Positions 46,043 through 53,587 of a DNA stretch of 64,000 bases are shown piece by piece. The position numbers were made by a program, and so were the translations under genes. Under the pieces are notes generated by a model that was not told where the DNA came from, ran no database searches, and was given only the letters and a program-made list of their open reading frames with translations. Location: contig NC_008609.1 of assembly GCF_000015045.1 (NCBI RefSeq), positions 2,241,501-2,305,500 of the forward strand. The letters are read 5' to 3'. Source of the DNA: Pelobacter propionicus DSM 2379 (GTDB lineage: Bacteria > Desulfobacterota > Desulfuromonadia > Geobacterales > Pseudopelobacteraceae). Numbering within the stretch: the stretch's first letter is position 1; every line of letters starts with the position of its first letter.

Positions 46043-47436
46043 GGGGTCACCCCCTCGAAATCTGATTCAGTGAAGGTGGGGATACCGGGGCCATGTGCGG
46101 GATATATATCCCCTATAACCCCTAGTGCGGCATTGCCCGCATGCCCGCACTTAGGGTTGCGGGTGATATGCTGTGAATGCTCATTTTCATCATTGCCCGC
46201 ATGCCCGCAAGCCTTGTCTGTAGGCACTAAAACGCGCATCTTGTGGCGGTCGCTGCGGGTAATGGTGGACTCCTCAATAAAGCCCATTGCCCGCAGTTCT
46301 TCCATGTGACGCCAAAAACGCTTTTTTTCAGCCTTGCCAGCACGTAACGAGGAGGGAAAATTCGGTTGAACAGACAGTACGTGGAAGGCAGTACGTGGAC
46401 CTGAAGATGCCGCTGGAATATGGCCATCCGGGCACGTCATGAACGCGGCAAGGATCCCCTCCCGCTCCTCTTGCTCGCGGAAATTTCGGTCCATTGGCCC
46501 CTCGCTGCGCTCAGTATGTCCCACGAACATGCCGGTGGAATCGTCCCACCTGAAGCGCATTGCTCCAGATGTCGGCCCCAGATTGGATTTTTGGAGCTCC
46601 AGGAGCAGCTCCCCGGTCTTCTCTGCGGCCTCTTCACCGAATTTAGTTTCGGGGTACAGATACCAGCGGGCGCGAACGCTATTGTGCCAGGAGGTAGAGC
46701 CCGAATAGCCTTCGGTGCTGGTTTTGGTGAAGGCGGTCAGCTTTGCAACATGTCCTATCAAAACCACCGCGCCGTCCAGGGGGATAGTTGCCAGGAGGCA
46801 GTTCACGAAGGCTTTCACCTCGGCGCGGGCGTTTTCGTTCCCGTTGTACGTGTCCGAAATACCATCCACGTAGACTACTTGATAACCTTCGCGCCGAATC
46901 CGTGCAGCCAAGTGGCGATAGGCGGCGGTGATGTGGGTTTCATCGCCATTCGCTGACTGAAAAAGGATAGTGTCGTGGCCCACGAGGTCCAGCAGCCCCA
47001 GCCAGCCGTCAAGGTCGGCTATCGAAACCCCCAGGTAGGTGCATGTTCTGGCAAGCCGCCAGTGCAATACATCGCCCCGATCTTCACAACTGAGATACTT
47101 CACCTTGCGACGTTCAACCGGCAATCCAAAGAAGTCGTGTCCCAGGGCGATACAAACAGCCTGGTGTAATGCGATGGTTGACTTCCCCGTGCCGCCATGC
47201 GCCGAAAGCAGTGTTGCGTATCCCTCCGGCAACCACCCGTCAATTATGTGCCTCGGTGGGGTGGGGGGCTTCTTGGATAGCTCCACTAGGTCAATTGCTG
47301 GCGGCCATTCATCAGGCGATATTTCCGAAGTGCTCGACGGGGCGCCCGTCACGGGTGCTGCTGCTTCAATGCAGGCCTTGACAGCTTCCGGCCCAGCAAA
47401 TTGATGAAGGTCGTTAAGGTCGGTCGGCTTACTCAT
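46039..47436 (-). CDS. RepA-like AAA helicase/ATPase (replication module)
   Basis: 465 aa from the ATG after GAGGGGG. RecA-like domain: WLPEGYATLLSAHGGTGKSTIALHQAVCIALG (Walker A), VKYLSCEDRGDVLHWRLA, VVYVDGISDTYNGNENARAEVKAF (Walker B) and VVLIGHVAKLT. This is the RSF1010 RepA / phage helicase type, seen with toprim primases on plasmids and integrated elements. The C-terminal part is variable, with HAGN repeated twice. It overlaps the toprim gene by eight bases. Confidence 0.8.
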   Translation of the reverse strand: MSKPTDLNDLHQFAGPEAVKACIEAAAPVTGAPSSTSEISPDEWPPAIDLVELSKKPPTPPRHIIDGWLPEGYATLLSAHGGTGKSTIALHQAVCIALGHDFFGLPVERRKVKYLSCEDRGDVLHWRLARTCTYLGVSIADLDGWLGLLDLVGHDTILFQSANGDETHITAAYRHLAARIRREGYQVVYVDGISDTYNGNENARAEVKAFVNCLLATIPLDGAVVLIGHVAKLTAFTKTSTEGYSGSTSWHNSVRARWYLYPETKFGEEAAEKTGELLLELQKSNLGPTSGAMRFRWDDSTGMFVGHTERSEGPMDRNFREQEEREGILAAFMTCPDGHIPAASSGPRTAFHVLSVQPNFPSSLRAGKAEKKRFWRHMEELRAMGFIEESTITRSDRHKMRVLVPTDKACGHAGNDENEHSQHITRNPKCGHAGNAALGVIGDIYPAHGPGIPTFTESDFEGVTP

Positions 47437-48262
47437 GACGTACCCCCTCAATAAAGGGTACTGCCAGCAAGCCGCCCACGGCCCGCGCCGCCTCGGTTGC
47501 CTTGGTCAATCCGGGGTTACCTTCGGTCCATTGGTCATTGTCGGCACAGATGATGATGTTCAGCTGCGGGACCTTCGCTCTGACGTTTTCGGCAACCGGC
47601 TTCAGATTTCCGGCGTCGAAAGCCGTAAGAACCGGGTAGCCGGTCGCCTGATGAATGCTTGCCGCCGTTGCGTAACCTTCAGCAATGCAAAGCGTGTTGC
47701 CTTTACCCTCTCCCATGCTGTAGAAATGTCCTCGTTTGGCGGTGCCGGTCTTGAATGTTTTGGAACCGTCCGGCCGGATGAACTGCATTCCGTAGATATT
47801 CCCCGCGATGTCCTGAATGGGAATCAACAGGCTACCTCTGAAACACTTCAGCCCGAAGGACTTGACTCCCTTGGCCTTGAGATACGGGTGATCGTTGGTG
47901 GCGTCTTCGGCCTTGCCCCATACATCGGCGCACCATGCCCGGCACTCAGCATGGATCCGCACCTGCTCTTCCTCCCGCTGCCGCTTTATGGTCTCCATTT
48001 TGGCGCTGTATGCGGCTTTCTCTGCCGGGTCCATGCTGTGGTATTCCTTGGCGCTCCATGTCTCGTTGAGCTGCCGTTTCCAGCAACCGAATGAGCCGGC
48101 CGCCGGGGTGTCAGCATGGAATACATACCAGCCGTTGAGGCTCCGCGGTTTGTCACCGGGAACAGTGAACCGGTTAAGGCTTCCGTTCGCTACGATCTCG
48201 CCAGGAGGTTCAAGCCCGGCGTTCCTCATGAACTGCCTGAATCCGTCAATGGGGTTGTTCAT
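47429..48262 (-). CDS. Toprim-domain primase-like protein
   Basis: 277 aa from the ATG after AGGGGA. KGVKSFGLKCFRGSLLIPIQD, GYATAASIHQATGYPVLTAFDAGNL (Toprim with the acidic Glu upstream: LCIAEGYATA), and NIIICADND (DxD). Such short toprim proteins initiate replication in phage P4-like or plasmid systems together with a helicase. Stop overlaps the helicase gene start. Confidence 0.8.
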   Translation of the reverse strand: MNNPIDGFRQFMRNAGLEPPGEIVANGSLNRFTVPGDKPRSLNGWYVFHADTPAAGSFGCWKRQLNETWSAKEYHSMDPAEKAAYSAKMETIKRQREEEQVRIHAECRAWCADVWGKAEDATNDHPYLKAKGVKSFGLKCFRGSLLIPIQDIAGNIYGMQFIRPDGSKTFKTGTAKRGHFYSMGEGKGNTLCIAEGYATAASIHQATGYPVLTAFDAGNLKPVAENVRAKVPQLNIIICADNDQWTEGNPGLTKATEAARAVGGLLAVPFIEGVRHE

Positions 48263-48546
48263 AGCGTCCCCTGCTTCAACATCCGGCATTCACCAAGCAA
48301 AGCGCCATGAGACTGCATGATTGCTTTCTGTGGAATTGGGAGCACTTTTTTCAATTCATAGTCGTCCAGAAGTCTGCGTGTTTCCGGGCCGTCCGAATAC
48401 TCAAACGCGCAACGGGGTGAACATGGGAGTTTGATGGTCGCAACCTGGTAGCCAGCAGCCCGAAGGACTGCGGCACGCTTAATATCTCGATCTGTTATGG
48501 TTTTCAAATATTCGTGTCCTTCATAAATTGGATTGGGTTGTTGCAC
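48259..48546 (-). CDS. Small hypothetical protein upstream of the primase
   Basis: 95 aa from GTG preceded by AAAGGAG. Sequence PNPIYEGHEYLKTITDRDIKRAAVL...; Cys residues near PCSPRCAFEYSD. The stop overlaps the primase ATG. Not recognised; likely an accessory protein. Confidence 0.55.
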   Translation of the reverse strand: MQQPNPIYEGHEYLKTITDRDIKRAAVLRAAGYQVATIKLPCSPRCAFEYSDGPETRRLLDDYELKKVLPIPQKAIMQSHGALLGECRMLKQGTL

Positions 48547-48607
48547 TCACTCCTTTCTTGGCAGCCCCCCTCGGCTGGACCTGGGGGGACGTTGTCGTTG
48601 TTAGGGG

Positions 48608-48931
48608 TTAGGCCGCTATAGGCCACCTCGCCCCAAGATGGTCGTATTCGTTGGCGAGATGTTTGAGGCTTTCCCACTCGCCCATGTGCTGGACACGGAA
48701 CCCAGGATCGTCTCTCAAAAGACAAGCCATGTGGATCTTGAGCATTTCAACAAATACGTCCTGGTGTTTCTTTTCCGTTTTCTTAAAAAGATCGACCACG
48801 AGGTTAGCCTCTAAATCCATCACATGAGCTTCAAATTCATCGAGCGCTTTGACCCGCTCTGCGGGCGGTAATTTGTCAAGAAGTGCTTCAACTCTGCTAA
48901 GGAATGATTTGACTTTGCGAGTGTATTCCAC
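48608..48931 (-). CDS. Small hypothetical helical protein
   Basis: 107 aa from GTG following GGAGGGAGA (a TTG fifteen bases upstream is less likely). Helical, acidic (YTRKVKSFLSRVEALLDKLPPAERVKALDEFEAHVMDL...). No family recognised. First gene of the replication operon after a bidirectional gap. Confidence 0.5.
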   Translation of the reverse strand: MEYTRKVKSFLSRVEALLDKLPPAERVKALDEFEAHVMDLEANLVVDLFKKTEKKHQDVFVEMLKIHMACLLRDDPGFRVQHMGEWESLKHLANEYDHLGARWPIAA

Positions 48932-49039
48932 GATCTCTCCCTCCAATATAAATTTCAGGTATGCCTGGAACCGCCAGGCGGCGGACCGAGTGGGGTTTTA
49001 TCACTAGACCTGAATTGCAGCTTTTATTGCCGCTTCACC

Positions 49040-49396
49040 GTGATCCTGGATGCCACTCACCAAGCACAGACGAAAGACGGTATGCTGGATTTCAACAAGG
49101 TCAATCCAGGCCGGTTTCTATTGGCCGACCTCAAGAACATTCAGGACGTGATAGAAGGGACAGGCAGCAAAGAAACCCGCCGCGAAGTTATTGAGCAATA
49201 TGTTTTCCCCAGCCTTCACCACACCTGGGAAATGTACCGGCGCGACTGGTCGGGACTGAGCGAAGACGAGCGGGCAGCAATCCGTGAGGCGTTCCCGATC
49301 ATGATGAGCCTTGGTGTTCCGATCGAATGGATACCGCCAGGGGGAGAACCTCCCGCCGATCACGACGACAAACAAGAAAAGCCGGACTCTGAATGA
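49040..49396 (+). CDS. Hypothetical island protein on the opposite strand
   Basis: 118 aa from GTG (an internal ATG at 49082 is an alternative). Sequence FNKVNPGRFLLADLKNIQDVIEGTGSK...WEMYRRDWSGLSEDERAAIREAFPIMMSLGVPIEWIPPGGEPP. The only rightward gene of the island. No family recognised; divergent from the 107-aa gene. Confidence 0.5.
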   Translation: MILDATHQAQTKDGMLDFNKVNPGRFLLADLKNIQDVIEGTGSKETRREVIEQYVFPSLHHTWEMYRRDWSGLSEDERAAIREAFPIMMSLGVPIEWIPPGGEPPADHDDKQEKPDSE

Positions 49397-49461
49397 ATCC
49401 GGCTTTCACGGCCCTACTGCTTTCGATCCTCACACCGCCAGTTTCTGCAGCGCAATTAGGG

Positions 49462-49806
49462 TTACAGCAGCATCCTGTAATCCACATGCAGTGCCGCCGC
49501 AAGCTTCTTGGCCCGTTCCTTACCAATTACCCGTTTCCCACTCTCCATTTCGCTGATATGTCGCCGGGGAATGCCGGTGATCTCCGCAAGCTGTACCTGG
49601 GTAAGTTCCTCTCGGTAACGTGACCCCTTCAAGTAAATACCGGCTGGGTTGGTCAAAAGCTCCGGTGACACCTCGGTTGCGGGGATGCTGTCAGCAGTCT
49701 CAAGCGCTCCGATCCGTTGTGCATACTTCCTCAGACGATTGATGATTTCCGGTGCCCCTGTAAAGCGCGTGTTTTCAATAGGGTGCTTTTTCGTGGGTGC
49801 CAACAT
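49462..49806 (-). CDS. XRE-family antitoxin
   Basis: 114 aa. C-terminal HTH: ELTQVQLAEITGIPRRHISEMESGKRVIGKERAKKLAAALHV. N-terminal half may neutralise the toxin. RBS GGAGA. It overlaps the toxin gene by 32 bases, in toxin-first order like HigBA. Confidence 0.8.
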   Translation of the reverse strand: MLAPTKKHPIENTRFTGAPEIINRLRKYAQRIGALETADSIPATEVSPELLTNPAGIYLKGSRYREELTQVQLAEITGIPRRHISEMESGKRVIGKERAKKLAAALHVDYRMLL

Positions 49807-50053
49807 AGGTTATCTCCACTATCTTGATTTCTCCGGCCTCTTCTCGCCAAACAGCGACATAGGTCGGCTTGCCTCTTTTCAGGTGGCAATGGTGCAACCC
49901 GCCTGAAAGCTTGCCGTAATTTTGCCAATTACCACGGACCGGACCGCTCTTCATGATCTCGTAAACAAGGGTATCGAGCAGCACCCTGATTCTTTCCGGT
50001 AGCTTCTGCTGCTGTTTTTCAGCGGCCCGGCAGTAGTTGACTGTCCATGACAT
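49775..50053 (-). CDS. RelE/ParE-superfamily toxin
   Basis: 92 aa. NYCRAAEKQQQKLPERIRVLLDTLVYEIMKSGPVRGNWQNYGKLSGGLHHCHLKRGKPTYVAVW matches the RelE fold (basic, with the Lys/Arg and C-terminal VWREEAGEIKIVEITYVGTHEKAPY). Usually a ribosome-dependent mRNA endonuclease. Translated before the antitoxin. Confidence 0.8.
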   Translation of the reverse strand: MSWTVNYCRAAEKQQQKLPERIRVLLDTLVYEIMKSGPVRGNWQNYGKLSGGLHHCHLKRGKPTYVAVWREEAGEIKIVEITYVGTHEKAPY

Positions 50054-50058
50054 GGCTT

Positions 50059-50086
50059 ATTGTACCTTTCTAGAGTACATTGTCAA
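50059..50086 (-). promoter_or_regulatory. Toxin-antitoxin promoter with overlapping operator
   Basis: TTGACA (minus strand, 50086-50081) is followed after 16 bases by TACAAT (50064-50059). The inverted repeat TGTAC-N9-GTACA (50061-50079) sits between the boxes. Only five bases separate the -10 and the toxin ATG, so the mRNA may be leaderless. Confidence 0.65.
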
Positions 50087-51256
50087 TTACTTGATTGACC
50101 TGGTCGTAATCCCCGCCAGACTCAAAATCTCCTTTGTCACGGCCTCGGTATGCGGCCTGAGTTGCCCCACGGAGGGGAACGTGTAATGCCTTCCCGTCAC
50201 GTCTTGGGGGACATGGCCGGTCAGACAGTCCACCATCGCGCCGGGGATGAGTGACGCCGCTATGGTGGTGAAGGTCTTCCGCAGCAGGTGCGGGTATACC
50301 CTCACGCCAAGTGCGGCCAGCTCCCGACAGAACTGCTGATCGTTCGTCAGGTGCCCTACCCGGCTGTTGCTGGGGAACACCCATGGCGAGCTGATCCGCT
50401 CTTTACGCTTCTCCAGGATCGCCGCCAGGTGGCCAGAGATGGGGATGTTTAAGGGCGGTCCCGTTTTGGTCTCCTCGATGTGCAGCGACTTGTTTTCAAG
50501 GTCAATGTCGATCCAGCGTAGGCCCATGGCCTCACTTTTCCTCATGCCGGTGAACAGTAACACCCTGAACAGGTCAGAGCCGTTATCACCCTTCAGTTGA
50601 TCCAGTGCTTTAAGGAATCCGGGGATCGCCTCCGGCGGCATCGCTTCCCGCCTGGGGGTCTCCTTGGCCCATGCCACGTCCGCGGCGGGATTGCCCTCCA
50701 CCTTGGCGAACTTCATCAGTGCTCGCAGCAGCCCAATGGAATGATTGGCGGCATACCCGCCGCAATCCTTCACAATGCTTACATGGAGCTGTTCCACCAT
50801 CTCAGACTCGATCTCATCAATCTTCAGCTCCTGCCACTTTTCAAGACGCCTGAAGGCCGAACGATACGCGGCCTTGGTCGATGCCTTTATGTCGCCATCC
50901 TTGCCGCCAGACGCAAGATATGAGTCAAACACAGCCGAAAGCAGACGACTCTTGTCTTTCTGTTGCGCCCGTTCTCGCTTCCGTTCTATATTTGGGTTGA
51001 CACCTGCCGTCATCGACACCAACATCTCTGCGGCCATCTTGCGAGCGGTATCGACATTCATCTCCGGAAAGGTTCCCACGGTGGCGCGTACCAGCTTCCC
51101 CTTGACGCGGCGCATGACAAAGAAGGTCTTGCGGCCCCTCGGAGAGACGCGGACGGCAAAGCGCGGTTGTTCAGCATCCCAGACATCGAACTGCTTACCA
51201 GCCACCGGTTGAAGGTCTGCAACTCGTTTCTGCGTAAGCCTGATTTTCTCCGGCAT
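50087..51256 (-). CDS. int: P4-type tyrosine-recombinase integrase
   Basis: 389 aa from the ATG after AAGGGGG. N-terminal DUF4102-like arm domain (RLTQKRVADLQPVAGKQFDVWDAEQPRFAVRVSPRGRKTFFV), central SAM-like domain, and catalytic domain with TGMRKSEAMGLRW (Arg), HLLRKTF (HxxR), LTGH and RHYTF (Tyr). All catalytic residues are visible. The att core lies about 175 bases beyond its start. Stop near the toxin promoter. Confidence 0.92.
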   Translation of the reverse strand: MPEKIRLTQKRVADLQPVAGKQFDVWDAEQPRFAVRVSPRGRKTFFVMRRVKGKLVRATVGTFPEMNVDTARKMAAEMLVSMTAGVNPNIERKRERAQQKDKSRLLSAVFDSYLASGGKDGDIKASTKAAYRSAFRRLEKWQELKIDEIESEMVEQLHVSIVKDCGGYAANHSIGLLRALMKFAKVEGNPAADVAWAKETPRREAMPPEAIPGFLKALDQLKGDNGSDLFRVLLFTGMRKSEAMGLRWIDIDLENKSLHIEETKTGPPLNIPISGHLAAILEKRKERISSPWVFPSNSRVGHLTNDQQFCRELAALGVRVYPHLLRKTFTTIAASLIPGAMVDCLTGHVPQDVTGRHYTFPSVGQLRPHTEAVTKEILSLAGITTRSIK

Positions 51257-51268
51257 AGCGCCCCCTTT

Positions 51269-51327
51269 TGTTACCTTGAAAACGATCAAAGCCATAAAAA
51301 CACCGTCAAGGTAACAATAAGGTAACA
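51269..51327. promoter_or_regulatory. Right-end integrase arm-type repeats
   Basis: TGTTACCT (inverted, 51269-51276), AGGTAACA (51309-51316) and AGGTAACA (51320-51327). The left end of the island has related octamers at 38114-38146. Together they frame the island as expected for integrase arm sites. Confidence 0.6.
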
Positions 51328-51429
51328 ACAAAGGAGGTAAACAGTCAATAACAAGGAATCGGCATTAAATTTAACAGTTTGTTTTTACTTGATTTATTGT
51401 TGATAAGGTAGGATATAAATTGACAAGAA

Positions 51430-51461
51430 TTGAAATGAAGGATTTCAGTTATTACTTCTGA
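51430..51461 (+). other. attR: right attachment site of the island
   Basis: 51430-51450 repeats attL with one mismatch. Read in frame it gives IEMKDFSYYF then TGA, the former C-terminus of the DJ-1/HD-GYP gene, now separated from it by the island. Confidence 0.75.
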
Positions 51462-51506
51462 CAACTTTGCCCGGTCGGGGAGGTCACCCGACAAGAGGAA
51501 CTATCC

Positions 51507-51680
51507 ATGCCAAACGAAATCGTAAAGTACATCGTTCAAATCCCTGGTTCAACTCCGATGAGCGAGCACAGCACGGAAGAGGACGCCAGGAAAGAATGCC
51601 TCAAAGCCAACAGGATCTGCTGCCCGGGCCACAAGGTCTTCGCTGAACACGCAGACGGCACGGTGAGCGGTCCCCATTAA
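51507..51680 (+). CDS. Small hypothetical protein
   Basis: 57 aa, too short for a usual ORF cut-off. Start ATG preceded by AGAGGAA. Sequence begins MPNEIVKYIVQIPGSTPM and has CLKANRICCPGHKVF with three Cys. Followed by a good terminator. Not recognised; likely a native gene just outside the island. Confidence 0.6.
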   Translation: MPNEIVKYIVQIPGSTPMSEHSTEEDARKECLKANRICCPGHKVFAEHADGTVSGPH

Positions 51681-51708
51681 CCACTTCTTCCCTACTTGCC
51701 GTAAAACA

Positions 51709-51737
51709 GAAACGCCGGGCTGACAACCCGGCGTTTC
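51709..51737 (+). terminator. Intrinsic terminator after the small protein gene
   Basis: GAAACGCCGGG / CCCGGCGTTTC, 11-bp stem, seven-base loop, then CTTGCTCT. Ends the 57-aa gene. Confidence 0.7.
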
Positions 51738-51793
51738 CTTGCTCTATCTCTTCCCCGCCCCCCTATCATCCCCACCATTGCCCCGAATCCCGG

Positions 51794-51955
51794 TCAGACC
51801 CGGGGCGGTTTGATCAACCAGACGAGCAGCAGGATCAGGACGACCGCGCCGACCGCCACCGGCAGCAGCAGCTGATAATTGGAAGAAAGATACCCGAGTC
51901 CCCGTGCGATCATCCTTCCAAGGGACAGCGACAGAAACGTTGCGTATTCGACCAT
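51794..51955 (-). CDS. Small membrane protein
   Basis: 53 aa from the ATG after GGAGGGG; the longer upstream frame is rejected. One transmembrane segment (LLLPVAVGAVVLILLLVWLI). No family recognised. It follows the znu operon but may be transcribed with it. Confidence 0.5.
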   Translation of the reverse strand: MVEYATFLSLSLGRMIARGLGYLSSNYQLLLPVAVGAVVLILLLVWLIKPPRV

Positions 51956-51999
51956 GCCCCCCTCCGTGCAACATGCAGGGAAAGTGTAGCAGAAAATGA

Positions 52000-52833
52000 T
52001 CAGGCAGTAGCGGATGGATTGCGCAGGCGGCGCAGCAGGAAGGCACAACTGAAGAAGAGCAGGTTGATCAGCACGACCGTTGCACTGGCCGGAAGGTTGG
52101 TGACAAACGAGGTCAGGATGCCGGCCACTACCGAACAGCCCCCCTGGAACGCCGCCAGTACGACGCAGGCCCTGAAACTGCGCGCCAACTGCAGGGCCGA
52201 GGCGGCGGGCAGGATCAAGAGCGACGAGATCAGCATTATCCCCACCAGTTTCATGGCCAGAACGACCGAAAGGGCGGTCAACAGAACCAGCACCGCATTG
52301 ATCAGGTTGGTGGCGACGCCGGAGACCCTGGCCAGTTCCTCGTTGAAGGTGATGGCCAAGAGTTCGTTGTAGTAGAGGACTAGCAGAGTCATCACCAGAC
52401 AGAACAGGCCGGCCGATATCCAGACCTCTTCCGGGGTGATGGAGAGAATGTTTCCGAACAGGTAACTCAGCAGGTCGACGTTGTACCCTCCCCCCACGCT
52501 TGCCATGGTGATCCCCAGACAGATCCCCAGGGACGACACGATACCGATGGCCGCGTCACCGTTCAAGCGCGCCTTTTCCGTCAACTTGAGGATCCCCAGG
52601 GATGACAGCAGCACCACCGGCAAGGAGACCAAAAGCGAAGAGGCGGAGTACAGTTTCAGTGCCAGGGCGATGGCCGTGCTGCCGAAGGTGACATGGGCCA
52701 GGCCGTCGCCTATCAGCGACATGCGCCGCAGCACCAGGAAGACGCCCAGCACCGAGCAGAGCACCGCGATCAGCGTCCCCGCCAGCAATGCGCGCTGGAT
52801 GAAGCCGTATGCAAGGATATCAATGAGATTCAT
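52000..52833 (-). CDS. znuB: Zinc ABC transporter permease ZnuB
   Basis: 277 aa, about eight transmembrane helices. LVLRRMSLIGDGLAHVTFGSTAIAL and the helices with SLGICLGITMAS and MLISSLLILPAASALQLARSF are typical of ABC-3 permeases for Zn or Mn. Start one base before the znuC stop. Membrane channel of the ZnuABC system. Confidence 0.9.
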   Translation of the reverse strand: MNLIDILAYGFIQRALLAGTLIAVLCSVLGVFLVLRRMSLIGDGLAHVTFGSTAIALALKLYSASSLLVSLPVVLLSSLGILKLTEKARLNGDAAIGIVSSLGICLGITMASVGGGYNVDLLSYLFGNILSITPEEVWISAGLFCLVMTLLVLYYNELLAITFNEELARVSGVATNLINAVLVLLTALSVVLAMKLVGIMLISSLLILPAASALQLARSFRACVVLAAFQGGCSVVAGILTSFVTNLPASATVVLINLLFFSCAFLLRRLRNPSATA

Positions 52834-52834
52834 G

Positions 52835-53587
52835 TCAATGCCTGTGGCACATCAGGTGCTGTGAATGCTCGCCGAAGAGAAGCGACATATCCGCTGAATG
52901 GCAGAATTCCTCGAAACTGCCGTAAAACAGGACCCGCTTATCCAGATAGAGCAGCTTGGAAGCGTACAGGCCGATGGTGCCCATGTCGTGGGTTACCAGC
53001 AGCACGGTCACCCGGCGATCCTGGTTGATGTCCCTGAGCAGACGGTAGAAACGTTCCCTGGTCTCGGGGTCGAGGGCAGCCGTCGGTTCGTCCAGGATCA
53101 GCAGTTCGGGATTGTTCACCAGTGCCCGCGCCAAAAGCACCCGCTGCTGCTGTCCGCCGGAAAGCTCGCCGATCAGTTTGCCCGCCAGATCGTGCACCCC
53201 CAGCTCATCCAGTATGCGCTCCACCCTATGGCGGTCATGACGCGTCATCCTGCGGGGGAAGCGTTTCAGCGACAAAAGCCCCAGGGCCACCGTCTCGGCC
53301 ACCGTCGCCGGAAACACGGGGTTGAACAGCTTGACGTGCTGGGGGAGATAGCCGATCCTGCCCCACTGGCTGAAGCGCTCGCTGGGAACGCCGAACAACT
53401 CCGCGCTTCCGCTGCCGATGTCGTTCAATCCCATCAGTGCCCGTACCAGGGTGCTCTTCCCGGAGCCGTTGGGCCCCACGATGCCCACATAGTCGCCGGC
53501 CTGCACCGAGATGGAGACGTTCTCCAGCACCGGACCGCTGTAGTAGGAGCAGCCCAGGCGCTCCGTCCTGACTACTTCGGCCTGCAT
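52835..53587 (-). CDS. znuC: Zinc ABC transporter ATP-binding protein ZnuC
   Basis: 250 aa. Walker A IVGPNGSGKSTLVRALMG, Q-loop YLPQHVKLF, signature LSGGQQQRVLLARAL, Walker B LLILDEPTAALDP, and TVLLVTHDMG. Overlaps znuA end by 16 bases; next to znuB. Confidence 0.9.
   Translation of the reverse strand: MQAEVVRTERLGCSYYSGPVLENVSISVQAGDYVGIVGPNGSGKSTLVRALMGLNDIGSGSAELFGVPSERFSQWGRIGYLPQHVKLFNPVFPATVAETVALGLLSLKRFPRRMTRHDRHRVERILDELGVHDLAGKLIGELSGGQQQRVLLARALVNNPELLILDEPTAALDPETRERFYRLLRDINQDRRVTVLLVTHDMGTIGLYASKLLYLDKRVLFYGSFEEFCHSADMSLLFGEHSQHLMCHRH

Larger units (their letters stand above)
38085..51460. mobile_element. Integrative island of about 13.4 kb
   Basis: Bounded by the 21-bp repeats, with a P4-type integrase at the right end and AGGTAACA-like repeats at both ends. 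Contents from left: IS1182-type element, terminator and palindrome, three small genes, an rve/AAA transposition pair, coiled-coil protein, AlpA-like protein, RepA-like helicase, toprim primase, small genes, toxin-antitoxin, integrase. All but one gene (49040) and the toxin-related promoter point leftward. There is no capsid, portal, terminase or conjugation gene, so it is a satellite-like or mobilisable element, not a complete prophage. Confidence 0.8.
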
